The notes: generated from the letters alone by a model not told the origin. A stretch of DNA of 64,000 nucleotides from Desulfococcus multivorans (GCF_001854245.1 NZ_CP015381.1:1709001-1773000); one strand, 5' to 3'. Shown: positions 44,904 to 54,301, counted from the stretch's first letter. Numbers and translations: made by a program.

Positions 44904-45566
44904 TTACAGAAAGCCGTGTCTGGCGAGAAGGGCCATGTCGACGGATCCATCGTCGTATTCGGTTCTGGCGGAATTCCTCCCCGCGGCGACGAAACGCTCG
45001 ACATATTTTCCGATGATGTCCGTTTCGATGTTTACGGCATCCCCCACCGATTTCATCCCCACCGTCGTCAACTTGGCGGTATGAGGAATGATACTGACCT
45101 CGAAGACGTCGTTCGTGCAGGCATTGATGGTCAGGCTCACGCCGTCCACCGCCACCGAACCTTTGGAGATCATATAGCGGGCCAACGCGGGAGGCACCCG
45201 AAAGGCGATGATCACGGCATTGCTTCGATGCTTTCGATCGGTTAGCGTGCCTATGCCGTCGATGTGGCCTGAAACCAGGTGGCCGTCGAGGCGGTCCGAC
45301 AGTCGAAGCGCCCGCTCGAGGTTAACCCGGTCCCCTATACGTGCTCGACCCAGCGTTGTCTTATCAAGGGTTTCAGGGGAGACGTCAACGGTAAAACGAG
45401 GTCCGTCCAAAGCCACAGCCGTGAGGCAGGCGCCGTTGACGGCAATGCTGTCTCCCAGGCGGGTTCCCGAGAGCCTGAAATCGGCCTCGACGGATAGCCT
45501 GCAACCCTCGCCCGTCGGCTGAATCCCGCGAATCGTACCCAGTCCTTCAATGATTCCTGTAAACAT
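44904..45566 (-). CDS. ribE: Riboflavin synthase alpha subunit
   Basis: A 220-residue protein of two similar lumazine-binding halves, starting MFTGIIEGLG and repeating the pattern at SGHIDGIGTL. It dismutates two lumazines to riboflavin and the pyrimidine. The frame is open upstream, with another ATG at 45575, but the near-universal MFTGI start at 45566 is preferred. It follows ribD by 31 bases. Confidence 0.95.
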   Translation of the reverse strand: MFTGIIEGLGTIRGIQPTGEGCRLSVEADFRLSGTRLGDSIAVNGACLTAVALDGPRFTVDVSPETLDKTTLGRARIGDRVNLERALRLSDRLDGHLVSGHIDGIGTLTDRKHRSNAVIIAFRVPPALARYMISKGSVAVDGVSLTINACTNDVFEVSIIPHTAKLTTVGMKSVGDAVNIETDIIGKYVERFVAAGRNSARTEYDDGSVDMALLARHGFL

Positions 45567-45597
45567 TGGCGTCATCCCGTCATTCCATCCGAAGGCG

Positions 45598-46710
45598 TTA
45601 CGCCCGTCGGTCGTAGTCAACATAGGCTTCGATCATCACGTCTTCGCCAAATCGGCGGACCGTTGTATCCCTGACGGGAATGCAGTCGCGCATCAACGCC
45701 GGGCCGCCGCCCCGACAGATGGGAAAACCATCGTCCCCACCAAGGATTTTCGGGGCGAAAAAAAACATGACCTTGTCGGCAATTCCCGATTTCAGAGCGG
45801 ACGCCGCTACACGACTGCCGCCTTCGATGAGGATGCTCGTTATCCCCATCTCCCCCAGTCGGTCCATGAGTGCCCCGAGATCGATTCCGCCGTCATGTCC
45901 GCAAGGCAGGCACAGCACCGTGACGCCTTTCTCCTCGAGGCGTTGAACTTTTTCGGGCGGCGCTGATTTTCCGGCGGCAATAACGGCGCCGGCGGAAGAT
46001 GCGACGGTCAGCACCTTGGCGTCCTCGGGGATGGACAGTCGGGTGTCCAGAATGATCCGGGTCGGATCGATCCCGCGGACATCGTCCAATCGAGTGGTCA
46101 GACTCGGGTTGTCGGACAGAACAGTGCCAATGCCGACCAGGATGCCGTCCACCCCGTGTCGCATGTGATGAACATGAGCGCGAGCAGCCTCGCCGGTGAC
46201 CCAGCGGGCGTCTCCGGTTCGGGTGGCGATACGTCCATCCAGCGTAGCCGCGCACTTCAGAATGACGAAGGGGCGTCCGGTTCTGACGTGTTTTATGAAA
46301 ATTTCGTTGAGGCGTAAAGCCTCGTCCTCAAGAATGCCGATGACGACGGGAACGCCCCTGGCCCTGAGGTAATCGGCCCCACCGCCGGCAACCCGTGGGT
46401 TGGGATCCACCATGGCAACGAAAACCCGACCGATTCCGGCGGCGAGAATTTTCTCCGTGCACGGAGGGGTTCGTCCGGTATGATTGCAGGGCTCGAGGGT
46501 CACGTACAGATCGGCGCCCCTGGCGTACTCGCCCGCGTCGTCAATGGCATTGACTTCGGCGTGGGCGCCGCCCACTTTTCGATGCCAGCCTTTCCCGATC
46601 ACCATGCCGTCCCTGACCACCACCGCCCCAACCATCGGGTTCGGGGAGGTGTATCCCCAGCCCTTTCGGGCCAGCGTCAGGGCCATCTTCATGTAGCGCT
46701 CTTCATCCAT
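45598..46710 (-). CDS. ribD: Bifunctional pyrimidine deaminase / reductase in riboflavin synthesis
   Basis: A 370-residue RibD with an N-terminal zinc deaminase (HAEVNAIDDAG, EPCNHTGRTPPC) and a C-terminal NADPH reductase domain (LKCAATLDGRIA, ILIEGGSRVAASAL). It performs the second and third steps of riboflavin synthesis. Its start overlaps the end of nrdR by eight bases, indicating coupled translation. Confidence 0.96.
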   Translation of the reverse strand: MDEERYMKMALTLARKGWGYTSPNPMVGAVVVRDGMVIGKGWHRKVGGAHAEVNAIDDAGEYARGADLYVTLEPCNHTGRTPPCTEKILAAGIGRVFVAMVDPNPRVAGGGADYLRARGVPVVIGILEDEALRLNEIFIKHVRTGRPFVILKCAATLDGRIATRTGDARWVTGEAARAHVHHMRHGVDGILVGIGTVLSDNPSLTTRLDDVRGIDPTRIILDTRLSIPEDAKVLTVASSAGAVIAAGKSAPPEKVQRLEEKGVTVLCLPCGHDGGIDLGALMDRLGEMGITSILIEGGSRVAASALKSGIADKVMFFFAPKILGGDDGFPICRGGGPALMRDCIPVRDTTVRRFGEDVMIEAYVDYDRRA

Positions 46711-47191
46711 CGTCGGATTCGATATCCTGTTTTGCCTTTTCCTTGCTCAGGAGCTTTTTGAGTTCGGCCACAAAATCGTTGACGTCCTTAAATTCTCGAT
46801 AAACCGAAGCAAAACGTACATAGGCGACGTCATCAAGTTCATGCAGTCGGGTCATGACTTTTTCACCAATGGTATGAGAGGGAATCTCTTTCCGGTCGGT
46901 CTCCCGGAGATCCCGCTCCAGGTCATCCAGAATCATCTCGATGACGTTCATGCTGATATCCCGTTTTTCGCATGCGCGCTGAATCCCCGACCGAACCTTT
47001 TCCCGGTTGAAAGTCTCCCGCCGCCCGTCCTTTTTGATGATCATGATGGGAATGTCCTCGATCTGTTCGTAGGTCGTAAAGCGTCTTCCGCAGACAAGAC
47101 ATTCCCGACGCCGCCGTATAACGTTGCCGTCCTTCCCGAGGCGGGAGTCGATAACCTTGTTGTCGATTTCACCGCAGTAAGGGCATTTCAT
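46703..47191 (-). CDS. nrdR: Transcriptional repressor NrdR
   Basis: A 162-residue repressor of ribonucleotide reductase genes. The zinc ribbon has Cys3, Cys6, Cys31 and Cys34 (MKCPYCG and ECLVCG) and is followed by an ATP-cone domain (IIKKDGRRETFNREKVRSGI). It senses ATP/dATP. It lies between comEB and ribD; no ribonucleotide reductase gene or clear NrdR box was found in the window. Confidence 0.96.
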   Translation of the reverse strand: MKCPYCGEIDNKVIDSRLGKDGNVIRRRRECLVCGRRFTTYEQIEDIPIMIIKKDGRRETFNREKVRSGIQRACEKRDISMNVIEMILDDLERDLRETDRKEIPSHTIGEKVMTRLHELDDVAYVRFASVYREFKDVNDFVAELKKLLSKEKAKQDIESDDG

Positions 47192-47194
47192 GAT

Positions 47195-47725
47195 CTATAC
47201 CTCGGATCGCTCCCCATCGCTTGACTCTGCGCCCGGCTCATCGGGACCACCGTTTACCTTGAGCAGGGTGACATGTGCCTCTCGCAACATGGCCTCGGCC
47301 ATGTCGTCGGCATACCCCGAAAGATAGCAGATTTTCCTGATACCGGCATTGATGATCATCTTCGCGCAAATGGAACAGGGCATGTGCGTGCAGAAGAGGG
47401 TTGCGTTCCGGATGGAGACGCCGTGGTACGCCGCCTGAATAATCGCGTTCTGCTCTGCATGAATACCCCGACAGAGTTCATGACGTTCCCCGGACGGCAC
47501 ATTGAGCTGCTCCCTCAGGCATCCGGTTTCCCGGCAATGAGCAAGACCGCTGGGTGCACCGTTGTACCCTGTCGATAGAATTCGCTTGTCCTTGACGATG
47601 ATCGCTCCTACCGCCCGGCGAAGGCATGTCGATCGCTTGGCCACCAGGACGGCGATATCCATGAAATAGACGATCCATGAAGGCCTTTCGGGTATTGCCC
47701 GGTATGGATCATCCTTCGTTGTCAT
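47195..47725 (-). CDS. comEB: dCMP deaminase family protein (ComEB-like)
   Basis: A zinc cytidine/deoxycytidylate deaminase of 176 residues from ATG at 47725; an alternative ATG at 47746 would add seven residues, and neither has a strong ribosome site. The zinc ligands are in GIHAEQNA and HMPCSIC. It converts dCMP to dUMP for thymidylate synthesis. Its start lies inside the end of glyA (17 bases of overlap), and nrdR follows three bases after its stop. Confidence 0.92.
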   Translation of the reverse strand: MTTKDDPYRAIPERPSWIVYFMDIAVLVAKRSTCLRRAVGAIIVKDKRILSTGYNGAPSGLAHCRETGCLREQLNVPSGERHELCRGIHAEQNAIIQAAYHGVSIRNATLFCTHMPCSICAKMIINAGIRKICYLSGYADDMAEAMLREAHVTLLKVNGGPDEPGAESSDGERSEV

Positions 47726-48980
47726 CCAGCCTGCCGTTTTCCGCATATATGGGAAATTTTCTGCAGAGCGCCAGCACCGCCTCGCGGACCCGGGTGATGA
47801 CCGCGGGATCCGAGGGGGATTTCAGCACCTCGATAATGAGATCGGCGATGGCCGTCATCTCGGTGGTTTTCATGCCGCGTGACGTGATTGCCGGAGTACC
47901 GATACGAATGCCGCTGGTGATGAACGGGCTGCGGGTTTCAAAGGGGATAGCGTTTTTATTCACGGTGATGCCGGCCTGTTCCAGGACACGTTCCGCGTCT
48001 TTTCCGGTGATGCCGAATGGGTTGAGATCGGCCAGCATCATGTGGTTGTCCGTACCGTTCGACACCAGCCTCAAACCGCACGCCGTCAGACGATCGGCCA
48101 TGGCGCTGGCATTTCTGACGATATCTTCCTGGTAGGCCCGAAAGGCGTCGCTCTGGGCTTCCTTGAACGCAACGGCTTTGGCCGCGATGACGTGCATCAG
48201 GGGGCCGCCCTGGATACCCGGAAAGATCTGGCCGGCGATCTTTTTGGCGTAGGCCTCCCGTGACAAAATCAGCCCTCCCCTTGGCCCCCTCAAGGTTTTG
48301 TGTGTGGTGGACGTCACTACATCCGCGTAGGGAACGGGCGAGGGGTGAAGTCCTGCCGCTACCAGTCCCGCTATATGGGCCATGTCCACCATGAGATAGG
48401 CATCCACGGATCGGGCGATCTCGGCGAAACGATCGAAACGAATGATGCGGGGATAGGCGCTTGCACCGGCAACGATCATTTTGGGCCGATGCGTTTCGGC
48501 CAATCGGGCAACCTCGTCGTAATCGATGGTTCCGGTTTCCCTGCTCACGCCGTAATGCACGAAATTGAAGAGTTTTCCAGAAAAACTCGCCGGACTGCCG
48601 TGCGTCAGATGACCGCCGTGAGCCAGATTCATTCCCAGGACCGTGTCTCCCGGTGACAGAAGTGCAAAATACACCGCCATGTTGGCCTGGGATCCGGAAT
48701 GGGGTTGAACGTTTGCGTACTCGGCGTCGAAGAGGCGCATCACGCGATCGATGGCCAATTCCTCGGCCTTGTCGACGAAGTTGCACCCGCCGTAGTAGCG
48801 TTTCTGAGGATAGCCTTCGGCGTACTTGTTGGTAAGAACGCTGCCTTGTGCCGCCATCACCGCCCGGCTGGCAATATTTTCGGAGGCGATCAATTCGATG
48901 GTCTCGCTTTGTCGCTTCAATTCATGTGCAATGATGCTCGCGATTTCGGGATCGGTTTGCTCTATGACATTCAGCTCCAA
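47709..48980 (-). CDS. glyA: Serine hydroxymethyltransferase
   Basis: A 423-residue PLP enzyme that interconverts serine and glycine and charges tetrahydrofolate with a one-carbon unit. The PLP lysine is in [14 protein letters not shown] and the N-terminus has [12 protein letters not shown]. The start codon is TTG at 48980, eight bases after AAAAGGA; no ATG lies where the family N-terminus requires it. It leads into comEB and follows rpiB by 66 bases. Confidence 0.96.
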   Translation of the reverse strand: MELNVIEQTDPEIASIIAHELKRQSETIELIASENIASRAVMAAQGSVLTNKYAEGYPQKRYYGGCNFVDKAEELAIDRVMRLFDAEYANVQPHSGSQANMAVYFALLSPGDTVLGMNLAHGGHLTHGSPASFSGKLFNFVHYGVSRETGTIDYDEVARLAETHRPKMIVAGASAYPRIIRFDRFAEIARSVDAYLMVDMAHIAGLVAAGLHPSPVPYADVVTSTTHKTLRGPRGGLILSREAYAKKIAGQIFPGIQGGPLMHVIAAKAVAFKEAQSDAFRAYQEDIVRNASAMADRLTACGLRLVSNGTDNHMMLADLNPFGITGKDAERVLEQAGITVNKNAIPFETRSPFITSGIRIGTPAITSRGMKTTEMTAIADLIIEVLKSPSDPAVITRVREAVLALCRKFPIYAENGRLDDNEG

Positions 48981-49046
48981 CGATCGTTCCTTTTCAGTTT
49001 CTTACGTTTCATCACCAAACCAAAGCTCAACCTGTGACCCTATCCC

Positions 49047-49499
49047 TTAACACACACAATCGAACTTCTCCAGTCGAGACTGATGTCGGCCGCCTTCAAA
49101 GGGGGTTTCCAGCCAGGTTTTCAGAATTTCCACCGCCAAAACGTCTCCGATGACCCGCCCTCCCAGCACGAGAATGTTCGCGTCGTTGTGCCGCCGGGAC
49201 ATCTTTGCGGCGAAGATGTCGTTGCACAGTGCCGCTCGGACGTGGGGAAAACGGTTTGCCGCCATGGACATTCCGATTCCGGTGCCGCAGATAAGGATGC
49301 CCCGGTTATAGCGTCCTTTTGAAACGGCCTGGGCCACTTGAATAGCGAAATCCGGGTAATCGACAGCGTCCGTGCTGAAGGTGCCGACGTCTTTGACCTC
49401 GATGCCCGCCGTATCGACGAGGTAGGTCTTGAGAAGATCCTTGAGGGTCACCGCTGCGTGATCACACCCGAGGATGATGGGGGATTGCTTCTGGTCCAT
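49047..49499 (-). CDS. rpiB: Ribose-5-phosphate isomerase B
   Basis: A 150-residue sugar-phosphate isomerase that interconverts ribose 5-phosphate and ribulose 5-phosphate. It has GCDHAAVTLKD, the active-site CGTGIGMSMAANR, and RRHNDANILVLGGR. The frame extends to 49550 but the family start and length fit ATG at 49499. It is the first gene of the long minus-strand run toward nusB; the 220 bases upstream are AT-rich and probably hold the promoter. Confidence 0.95.
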   Translation of the reverse strand: MDQKQSPIILGCDHAAVTLKDLLKTYLVDTAGIEVKDVGTFSTDAVDYPDFAIQVAQAVSKGRYNRGILICGTGIGMSMAANRFPHVRAALCNDIFAAKMSRRHNDANILVLGGRVIGDVLAVEILKTWLETPFEGGRHQSRLEKFDCVC

Positions 49500-49723
49500 G
49501 ATCCTTTTTGCCTCTTTCAGTTTCGGCCTGAGCGGCCGTATAATGAGCATTTATAATAAATGTAAATTATTAGTATAAGCCCAAGTAGGTAAAGTCGCAA
49601 GAAAAATGTGGGATAAACGGGAATTTTCTGGAAAACGCCTGAAGCCGGAATATTTTGCAAAAACTCGGACAACAACGGCGGCGGTTTGGGCGCGACCCCC
49701 GACGGCAGGTTTCATTGATAACT

Positions 49724-50743
49724 TCAAAGCGGCTGAAGGGTTTTGGCTGCCTTCAGGATCAGGGGGTCCAGCTCGCGGTCGAACCGGAGATGAACGGAAT
49801 AGTTGTTGAAGAGGTGATCAATGACGCCAATGATGATTCCCGTCTTCGCAACCTTGATGTCGCTGTTTGCCCCCGAAAAGGTGAATCCGATCCGCATCCG
49901 GCGACCCAGGAGCATCTCCGGGAGTATCGTATTGGTAATCTTGATAAAAAAAGACATGCCTCCCAGTGAGATATCCGATATGCTCCCTTTGAAGATGCCG
50001 GTGATGGGGACGCCTGCCGCATTCAGAATGGAAAAATTCAGGACGCCGGGAATACGGATCCGGGAATGCTGCCGACGATTGATGTCCTGTTCCTTCAACA
50101 GTTCGTAATCTTTTGCGGTTTTAGCGAAATATCTTTCCAGTTTTCCGGCGAGGGAGGGCATCGTATGCCGCCATTTGACGAAATCGTCGTGATCGAGATA
50201 TCTCAATTTGGCTGGACCCAAGGTCACGAGCGAGGTGGTGCAGACGGATACGGCGAAAAAGGTGTTTCCCCCTGCAAGGGTCCCCGGCCCAACGGCGCGG
50301 ATGAGCCGCTCCTCCGACCCTTGTCGACAGATCAGTTTGAGTTCCCCCCGATCGACAAAATAGAGGCGCCGGTTTTTGAATCCCTGACGAAATACGGTGG
50401 TGCCGACATCGTAGATCGTGTCCTTGAGTGCAAAATAGAGGGTGGTTGCCTCCTCGGGCATGAGGGTTTCGTAAAGTTTTTTCCAGATTTCCAAGTGTCG
50501 TTTTTCGATGATCCCACGTTTTTCATCTTCGATGATTTCGGCCGATTTGATAATTTCGACGAGGGCCATGGCATCGACGTCAAAAAGTTTTTCCCGAAGC
50601 GCATACGCCGAGGAAAAATCCCCGGCTTTGGCGCATTCGACGATCAGACTGAAAACCAATTGGACCGCATCGGCTTTTCGTCCTTCCCGGACGTAAGCAT
50701 CGATGCGCTGATGTTCCACGGCAAGATCTTTCATCCGCTTCAT
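49724..50743 (-). CDS. Cyclic-nucleotide-binding-like / PilZ domain protein
   Basis: A 339-residue protein with three parts: an N-terminal helical region (about 1-95), a CRP/cNMP-binding-like beta-roll (about 105-205, with TVFRQGFKNRRLYFVDRGEL), and a C-terminal PilZ domain with RRQHSRIRI (about 223) and SDISLGG (about 255). It has no DNA-binding domain. The PilZ motifs should bind cyclic di-GMP; whether the beta-roll binds a nucleotide is not clear because the phosphate-binding cassette arginine context is not obvious. It is isolated, with no operon partner visible. Confidence 0.8.
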   Translation of the reverse strand: MKRMKDLAVEHQRIDAYVREGRKADAVQLVFSLIVECAKAGDFSSAYALREKLFDVDAMALVEIIKSAEIIEDEKRGIIEKRHLEIWKKLYETLMPEEATTLYFALKDTIYDVGTTVFRQGFKNRRLYFVDRGELKLICRQGSEERLIRAVGPGTLAGGNTFFAVSVCTTSLVTLGPAKLRYLDHDDFVKWRHTMPSLAGKLERYFAKTAKDYELLKEQDINRRQHSRIRIPGVLNFSILNAAGVPITGIFKGSISDISLGGMSFFIKITNTILPEMLLGRRMRIGFTFSGANSDIKVAKTGIIIGVIDHLFNNYSVHLRFDRELDPLILKAAKTLQPL

Positions 50744-51193
50744 ATCTCCTTATTTCGGCCTTCGATTTCTGGGGTCAACATCACGATCGTCGAAACCTGA
50801 GTTCTTATTCCGATGTCGTCCATCGATGCCGCCGGCTGATGTCTTCTCGTACCCTGATTCTCCATCTGTTGCCGGCAGCGCCTTGACAAAGCATGGGTCT
50901 TTCCTTAAAGAGAAATATAACTCAATTTTCGACTTTCATAGGCCGGTGCCGGGAGGATACGGCCCGTGCCCCACGCGATTTCGTTCAAGTGTCGCTGAAG
51001 GGGCGCGGACCGTATCTCCCGGCACCTCTTTCCGCTCACCATCATGAAAGTCGAAAGTTGAATAACATCAATAATCGACCAACTCAAACACTTATTCACT
51101 TTTAGGATCCTCGGAAAGGAACGGAATGGGGTGGGGAGTCGGTCGGCTGAAGCGGACGGCCCGGAGGTCAAAATCCGTGCCGGCGGGTGGAAT
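50744..51193. other. Intergenic region with compound palindromic repeat
   Basis: About 450 bases between divergent genes. Most of the centre is the repeat at 50922-51061. No gene is supported. The frame of the next CDS is open into this region from 51131 (GTG), but family similarity begins after the ATG at 51194. Confidence 0.5.
50922..51061. repeat. Palindromic intergenic repeat, copy C (compound, with target-site duplication)
   Basis: The ends TCAATTTTCGACTTTCAT and ATGAAAGTCGAAAGTTGA are inverted repeats of 18 bases with one mismatch. Inside, the family core is present twice in opposite orientations, once as GGTGCCGGGAGGATACGGCC and once as GGACCGTATCTCCCGGCACC, separated by about 50 bases. 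The element is flanked by a perfect direct repeat ATAAC (50917-50921 and 51062-51066), as expected for a transposed miniature element. Confidence 0.88.
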
Positions 51194-53065
51194 ATGAAAA
51201 GGAAGCAGGATTGGTTGAAGCACTGTCCGGCGCGTAAAGTTGCGACGGCCCGGGAGGCGGTATCCCGTATTCGGCGCGGAAGTCGCGTCTTTATCGGCTC
51301 GGGTTGCGGCGAACCTCGACACCTGATTCATGAAATGGTCCGCAACCCGGAGATTCAGGATATCCTCATCTATCAAATGCTCTCTTATACCTTGGCCGAA
51401 TACATGGACGATCCTTCGTTTCTGGAGCGATTTGCCCTCAAGCTCTTTTTCATCAGCGCCATCATGCGCAAAGCGGCCTTTGAAGGTAAAATCGACTATG
51501 TCCCCGCCTATCTTTCGGAGATTCCCGATCTCTTCGACAGCAACCAGATCGGACTGGATGTCGCTTTGATTCAGGTAAGTCCCCCGGATCGGTTCGGGTT
51601 CTGCAGCCTCGGCATCTCGGTGGATGTCACGCGTTCCGGGACCCGAAATGCCGGGATGGTCATCGCCCAGATCAATCCTCGGATGCCCCGCACCGCCGGC
51701 AACAGCTTTATCCACGTTGACGAAATCGACTGGTTGGTGCCTCATGAGGAACCCCTGATCGAAGCGATCCCCGATATCCCCGACCGGCAGGTGGCCCAGC
51801 GCATCGCCTACTACGTCACCGATCTGGTGGAAGACGGTGCGACCCTCCAGGTCGGCTTCGGGCGCATCCCCCATGTGATTCTCGAATCCCTTCACGGCAA
51901 GAACGATCTTGGCATTCATACCCAGGTCATCACCGACGCCTTCGTCCCCCTGTTCGAGCAGGGCGTCATCACCAACAGGAACAAGACGCATTTGCCCGAC
52001 CGGGCCGTGGCGTCCCTCTGCATGGGATCTCACACCCTTTATGACTACGTGGACAACAATCCGCGCTTCTATTTTCGCAGCTCGGATTATGTCAACAATC
52101 CATCAGTGGTGGCCCGGAACGACAACCTTATTTCCATCAGTTCGGCCCTGGAGGTCGACATTACCGGTCAGGTCTGCGCTGATTCCGTAGGGCACCTCTT
52201 CTACAGCGGAATCGGTGATCAGGCCAACTTCATCCGCGGCGCAGCCATGTCCCGTGGGGGCTTTTCCATCATCGCCCTGCCGTCCACAGCCAAGAACGGC
52301 ACGGTATCCCGCATCGTTCCAAACCTGAGTGAGGGTGCGGGGGTCGCCACCCTCCGGGGGGATGTCAATTTTGTGGTTACCGAATACGGGATCGCTCAGC
52401 TCCGGGGCAAGAGTATCTACCAGCGCGTGGTGGAATTGGCCCAGATCGCCCATCCGGATTTCCGGAAAGAGCTCATCGAATCCGCCAAGACCTTCCACTA
52501 CATCTTCGCCGACCAACAAGCCCCCCGAGCCGAGGACCTTCTCTTTCTCGAGCGGTACAAAAGCCGCATCACCCTCAAAAACGGCAAAAGCATGGCTGTC
52601 CGACCCATCCTGCCCACCGATGAGTTTGGATATCGGAACTTTTTTTATTCTCTTCAGGAAAAAACGGTCTATCACCGGTTTTTTCGACGGGTCCGCCTCT
52701 TTCCGCGGGAGATGGCCCAGAATCACTGGGCTGCGGTGGACTACCGCAGAAACATGTCTCTTATCGGATTGGTGCGGTTTCGGGGGCACAAGGAGATCGT
52801 GGCTATCGGGACTTACCTGGGCGAGGAGAACGACGATCATGCCGAGGTCGCCTTTGTGGTGCGTGAAGATTTCCAGGGGATGGGCATCGGCTCGCGCTTT
52901 CTGGAAATCCTGGAGAGAATCGCTCGGAAAAACGGCTATCGGGGCTTTACGGCAACGGTTCTCCTTGAAAACCGGGCCATGATACGGGTGTTCAAAAAGC
53001 GATATCCTGAAGCGCGCATCGAACTTCGAGAAGGAAGTGCTGAAATTATAATGGATTTTAAATAA
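51194..53065 (+). CDS. Acetyl-CoA hydrolase/CoA-transferase family protein fused to a GNAT acetyltransferase domain
   Basis: A 623-residue fusion. Residues to about 450 form a CoA-transferase/hydrolase of the 4-hydroxybutyrate CoA-transferase type, with IGSGCGEPRHL, VGFGRIPHVI, DFVNFVVTEYGIA-like segment (NFVVTEYGIAQLRG) and GGFSIIALPST. The C-terminal 150 residues are a GNAT domain with the acetyl-CoA loop VREDFQGMGIGSRFL. Such fusions occur in several deltaproteobacteria; the acetyltransferase partner may modify lysines in metabolic enzymes, but this is not established here. ATG at 51194, preceded by GGGTGG, is preferred over the in-frame GTG at 51131. Confidence 0.87.
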   Translation: MKRKQDWLKHCPARKVATAREAVSRIRRGSRVFIGSGCGEPRHLIHEMVRNPEIQDILIYQMLSYTLAEYMDDPSFLERFALKLFFISAIMRKAAFEGKIDYVPAYLSEIPDLFDSNQIGLDVALIQVSPPDRFGFCSLGISVDVTRSGTRNAGMVIAQINPRMPRTAGNSFIHVDEIDWLVPHEEPLIEAIPDIPDRQVAQRIAYYVTDLVEDGATLQVGFGRIPHVILESLHGKNDLGIHTQVITDAFVPLFEQGVITNRNKTHLPDRAVASLCMGSHTLYDYVDNNPRFYFRSSDYVNNPSVVARNDNLISISSALEVDITGQVCADSVGHLFYSGIGDQANFIRGAAMSRGGFSIIALPSTAKNGTVSRIVPNLSEGAGVATLRGDVNFVVTEYGIAQLRGKSIYQRVVELAQIAHPDFRKELIESAKTFHYIFADQQAPRAEDLLFLERYKSRITLKNGKSMAVRPILPTDEFGYRNFFYSLQEKTVYHRFFRRVRLFPREMAQNHWAAVDYRRNMSLIGLVRFRGHKEIVAIGTYLGEENDDHAEVAFVVREDFQGMGIGSRFLEILERIARKNGYRGFTATVLLENRAMIRVFKKRYPEARIELREGSAEIIMDFK

Positions 53066-53101
53066 AGGAACCCGGAACCGGAAGGGCCGCCGACGAAGAA
53101 G

Positions 53102-53887
53102 CTATAGCGTGATCCGGTGGAAGGGGACGCGTCTTTTCAGGTATATGGCCGCTCGTCTTTCGGTGTCCGGGGTGACGTCCGACAGGTAGAATGCCGTATG
53201 GTGTTCCGAAGGACCGGGGGCCGTATCGCTTATCGAGAAGGCACCGTCCTCGACCAGTCGGGGCAGGAGTTCGCTTGCGCCATCCACAAGGCGGACGCGT
53301 CGTCCGATTTTCCGCTGGAAGATCGTTGCGAGAACCGGATAGCGGGCATCGCCCAGAATCAGCGTGTCGATCTTTCGGACCTTGAGGGGCGAGAGGTATT
53401 TTTTGACGATCATCGTTGTTTCGGGTTTTTTCAGCCACCCCTCCTCGATCAGGGGGCCGATGAGAGGGCAGGGCACCGTGTATACGGCGGCATCGGGGGC
53501 CGTCATCCGAATATGCTTCTCGTAAGCATCGGACCAGAGCGTCGCCCGAGCGGCCGCAACACCGATTCTTCTGCCCGAAGAGCCCCTGACGGCGCCTGCC
53601 GCCGCGGGAGCGACCACGTCGATCACCGGTGCTGTCAGCTGGGCCGCCAGTGCCTCGGATGCGGCGCTGGAGATTGTATGGCAGGCGATGACGATTCGCC
53701 GGGCGCCTTTCTCCTGGAGGAATCGTGCTCCCCTGAGTGCATGACGAAGGATGGACTCGGAGCCTTTTTCATCGTACGGGCCATGGGCGGTGTCGCCGAA
53801 GTAAATCAAGCGAGACGCCGGCAGGCGATCCATCAGCCTGCGGGCAAGATCCAACCCTCCCAAACCTGAATCCAGAATGCCGATCAT
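53102..53887 (-). CDS. Glutamate racemase-like protein lacking one catalytic cysteine
   Basis: A 261-residue member of the Asp/Glu racemase superfamily, closest in layout to MurI. The N-terminal GILDSGLGGLDLA and FGDTAHGPYDEKG correspond to MurI motifs, and the first catalytic cysteine is present in IACHTISSAA (Cys69). The second site, normally GCTHYP, reads LGDARYP, so the second cysteine is replaced by Asp180. Two-base racemisation should therefore be impaired. It may be a one-directional or different enzyme, or inactive. The gene starts three bases after the YkgJ-type gene stop and is last in the recR run. A canonical murI would be expected elsewhere in the genome. Confidence 0.82.
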   Translation of the reverse strand: MIGILDSGLGGLDLARRLMDRLPASRLIYFGDTAHGPYDEKGSESILRHALRGARFLQEKGARRIVIACHTISSAASEALAAQLTAPVIDVVAPAAAGAVRGSSGRRIGVAAARATLWSDAYEKHIRMTAPDAAVYTVPCPLIGPLIEEGWLKKPETTMIVKKYLSPLKVRKIDTLILGDARYPVLATIFQRKIGRRVRLVDGASELLPRLVEDGAFSISDTAPGPSEHHTAFYLSDVTPDTERRAAIYLKRRVPFHRITL

Positions 53888-53890
53888 GAA

Positions 53891-54301
53891 TCAGAAGCCC
53901 CGCATTTCGATTTGCTCCCGGACGCATCGGAGTATGCAGGCGTCCGTGATATCCGCCCGCATCCCCGGACAGGATCCGGCCATCATACGCCAGTTGGCCG
54001 GATCTTTCAGGACGCTTTCGATGTATGGCCAGGCGCGGCACATTCGGGGTTTCACCGGATGGATCGAGCAGAGCCGGTCCCGGTAGAATATGCAGTAGCC
54101 GTCCGGGCCTTGAGCGATGACCGGTCGGCTTCCCGACATCCGGCAGTAATCCCTTACAAAGGATTCCGCGGGCGCTCCAATATACCCGGCGATGGCTGCA
54201 ATGTCCGCCGGGGTAACAAAGGTCCCTCCGAAGCCGTTGCAGCACTCGCCGCACTGGATGCATTCAAAGATGGCGTCGCAAGGGATGTCATTCAAGGACA
54301 T
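53891..54301 (-). CDS. YkgJ-family cysteine cluster protein
   Basis: A 136-residue protein with the YkgJ (zinc- or iron-chelating CxxCxxCC) signature: ECIQCGECCNGFGG near the N-terminus, then CIFYRDRLCSIHPVKPRMC and final cysteines in DACILRCV. The biochemical role of the family is not established. ATG at 54301 lies inside the 3' end of recR and has GGAG seven bases upstream, so translation is coupled. It is followed by the MurI-like gene. Confidence 0.87.
   Translation of the reverse strand: MSLNDIPCDAIFECIQCGECCNGFGGTFVTPADIAAIAGYIGAPAESFVRDYCRMSGSRPVIAQGPDGYCIFYRDRLCSIHPVKPRMCRAWPYIESVLKDPANWRMMAGSCPGMRADITDACILRCVREQIEMRGF

Noticed and set aside
49606-49969. Short plus-strand frames near the rpiB upstream region and the cNMP/PilZ gene
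   Set aside because: Antisense or intergenic chance frames with no ribosome site or family signature.
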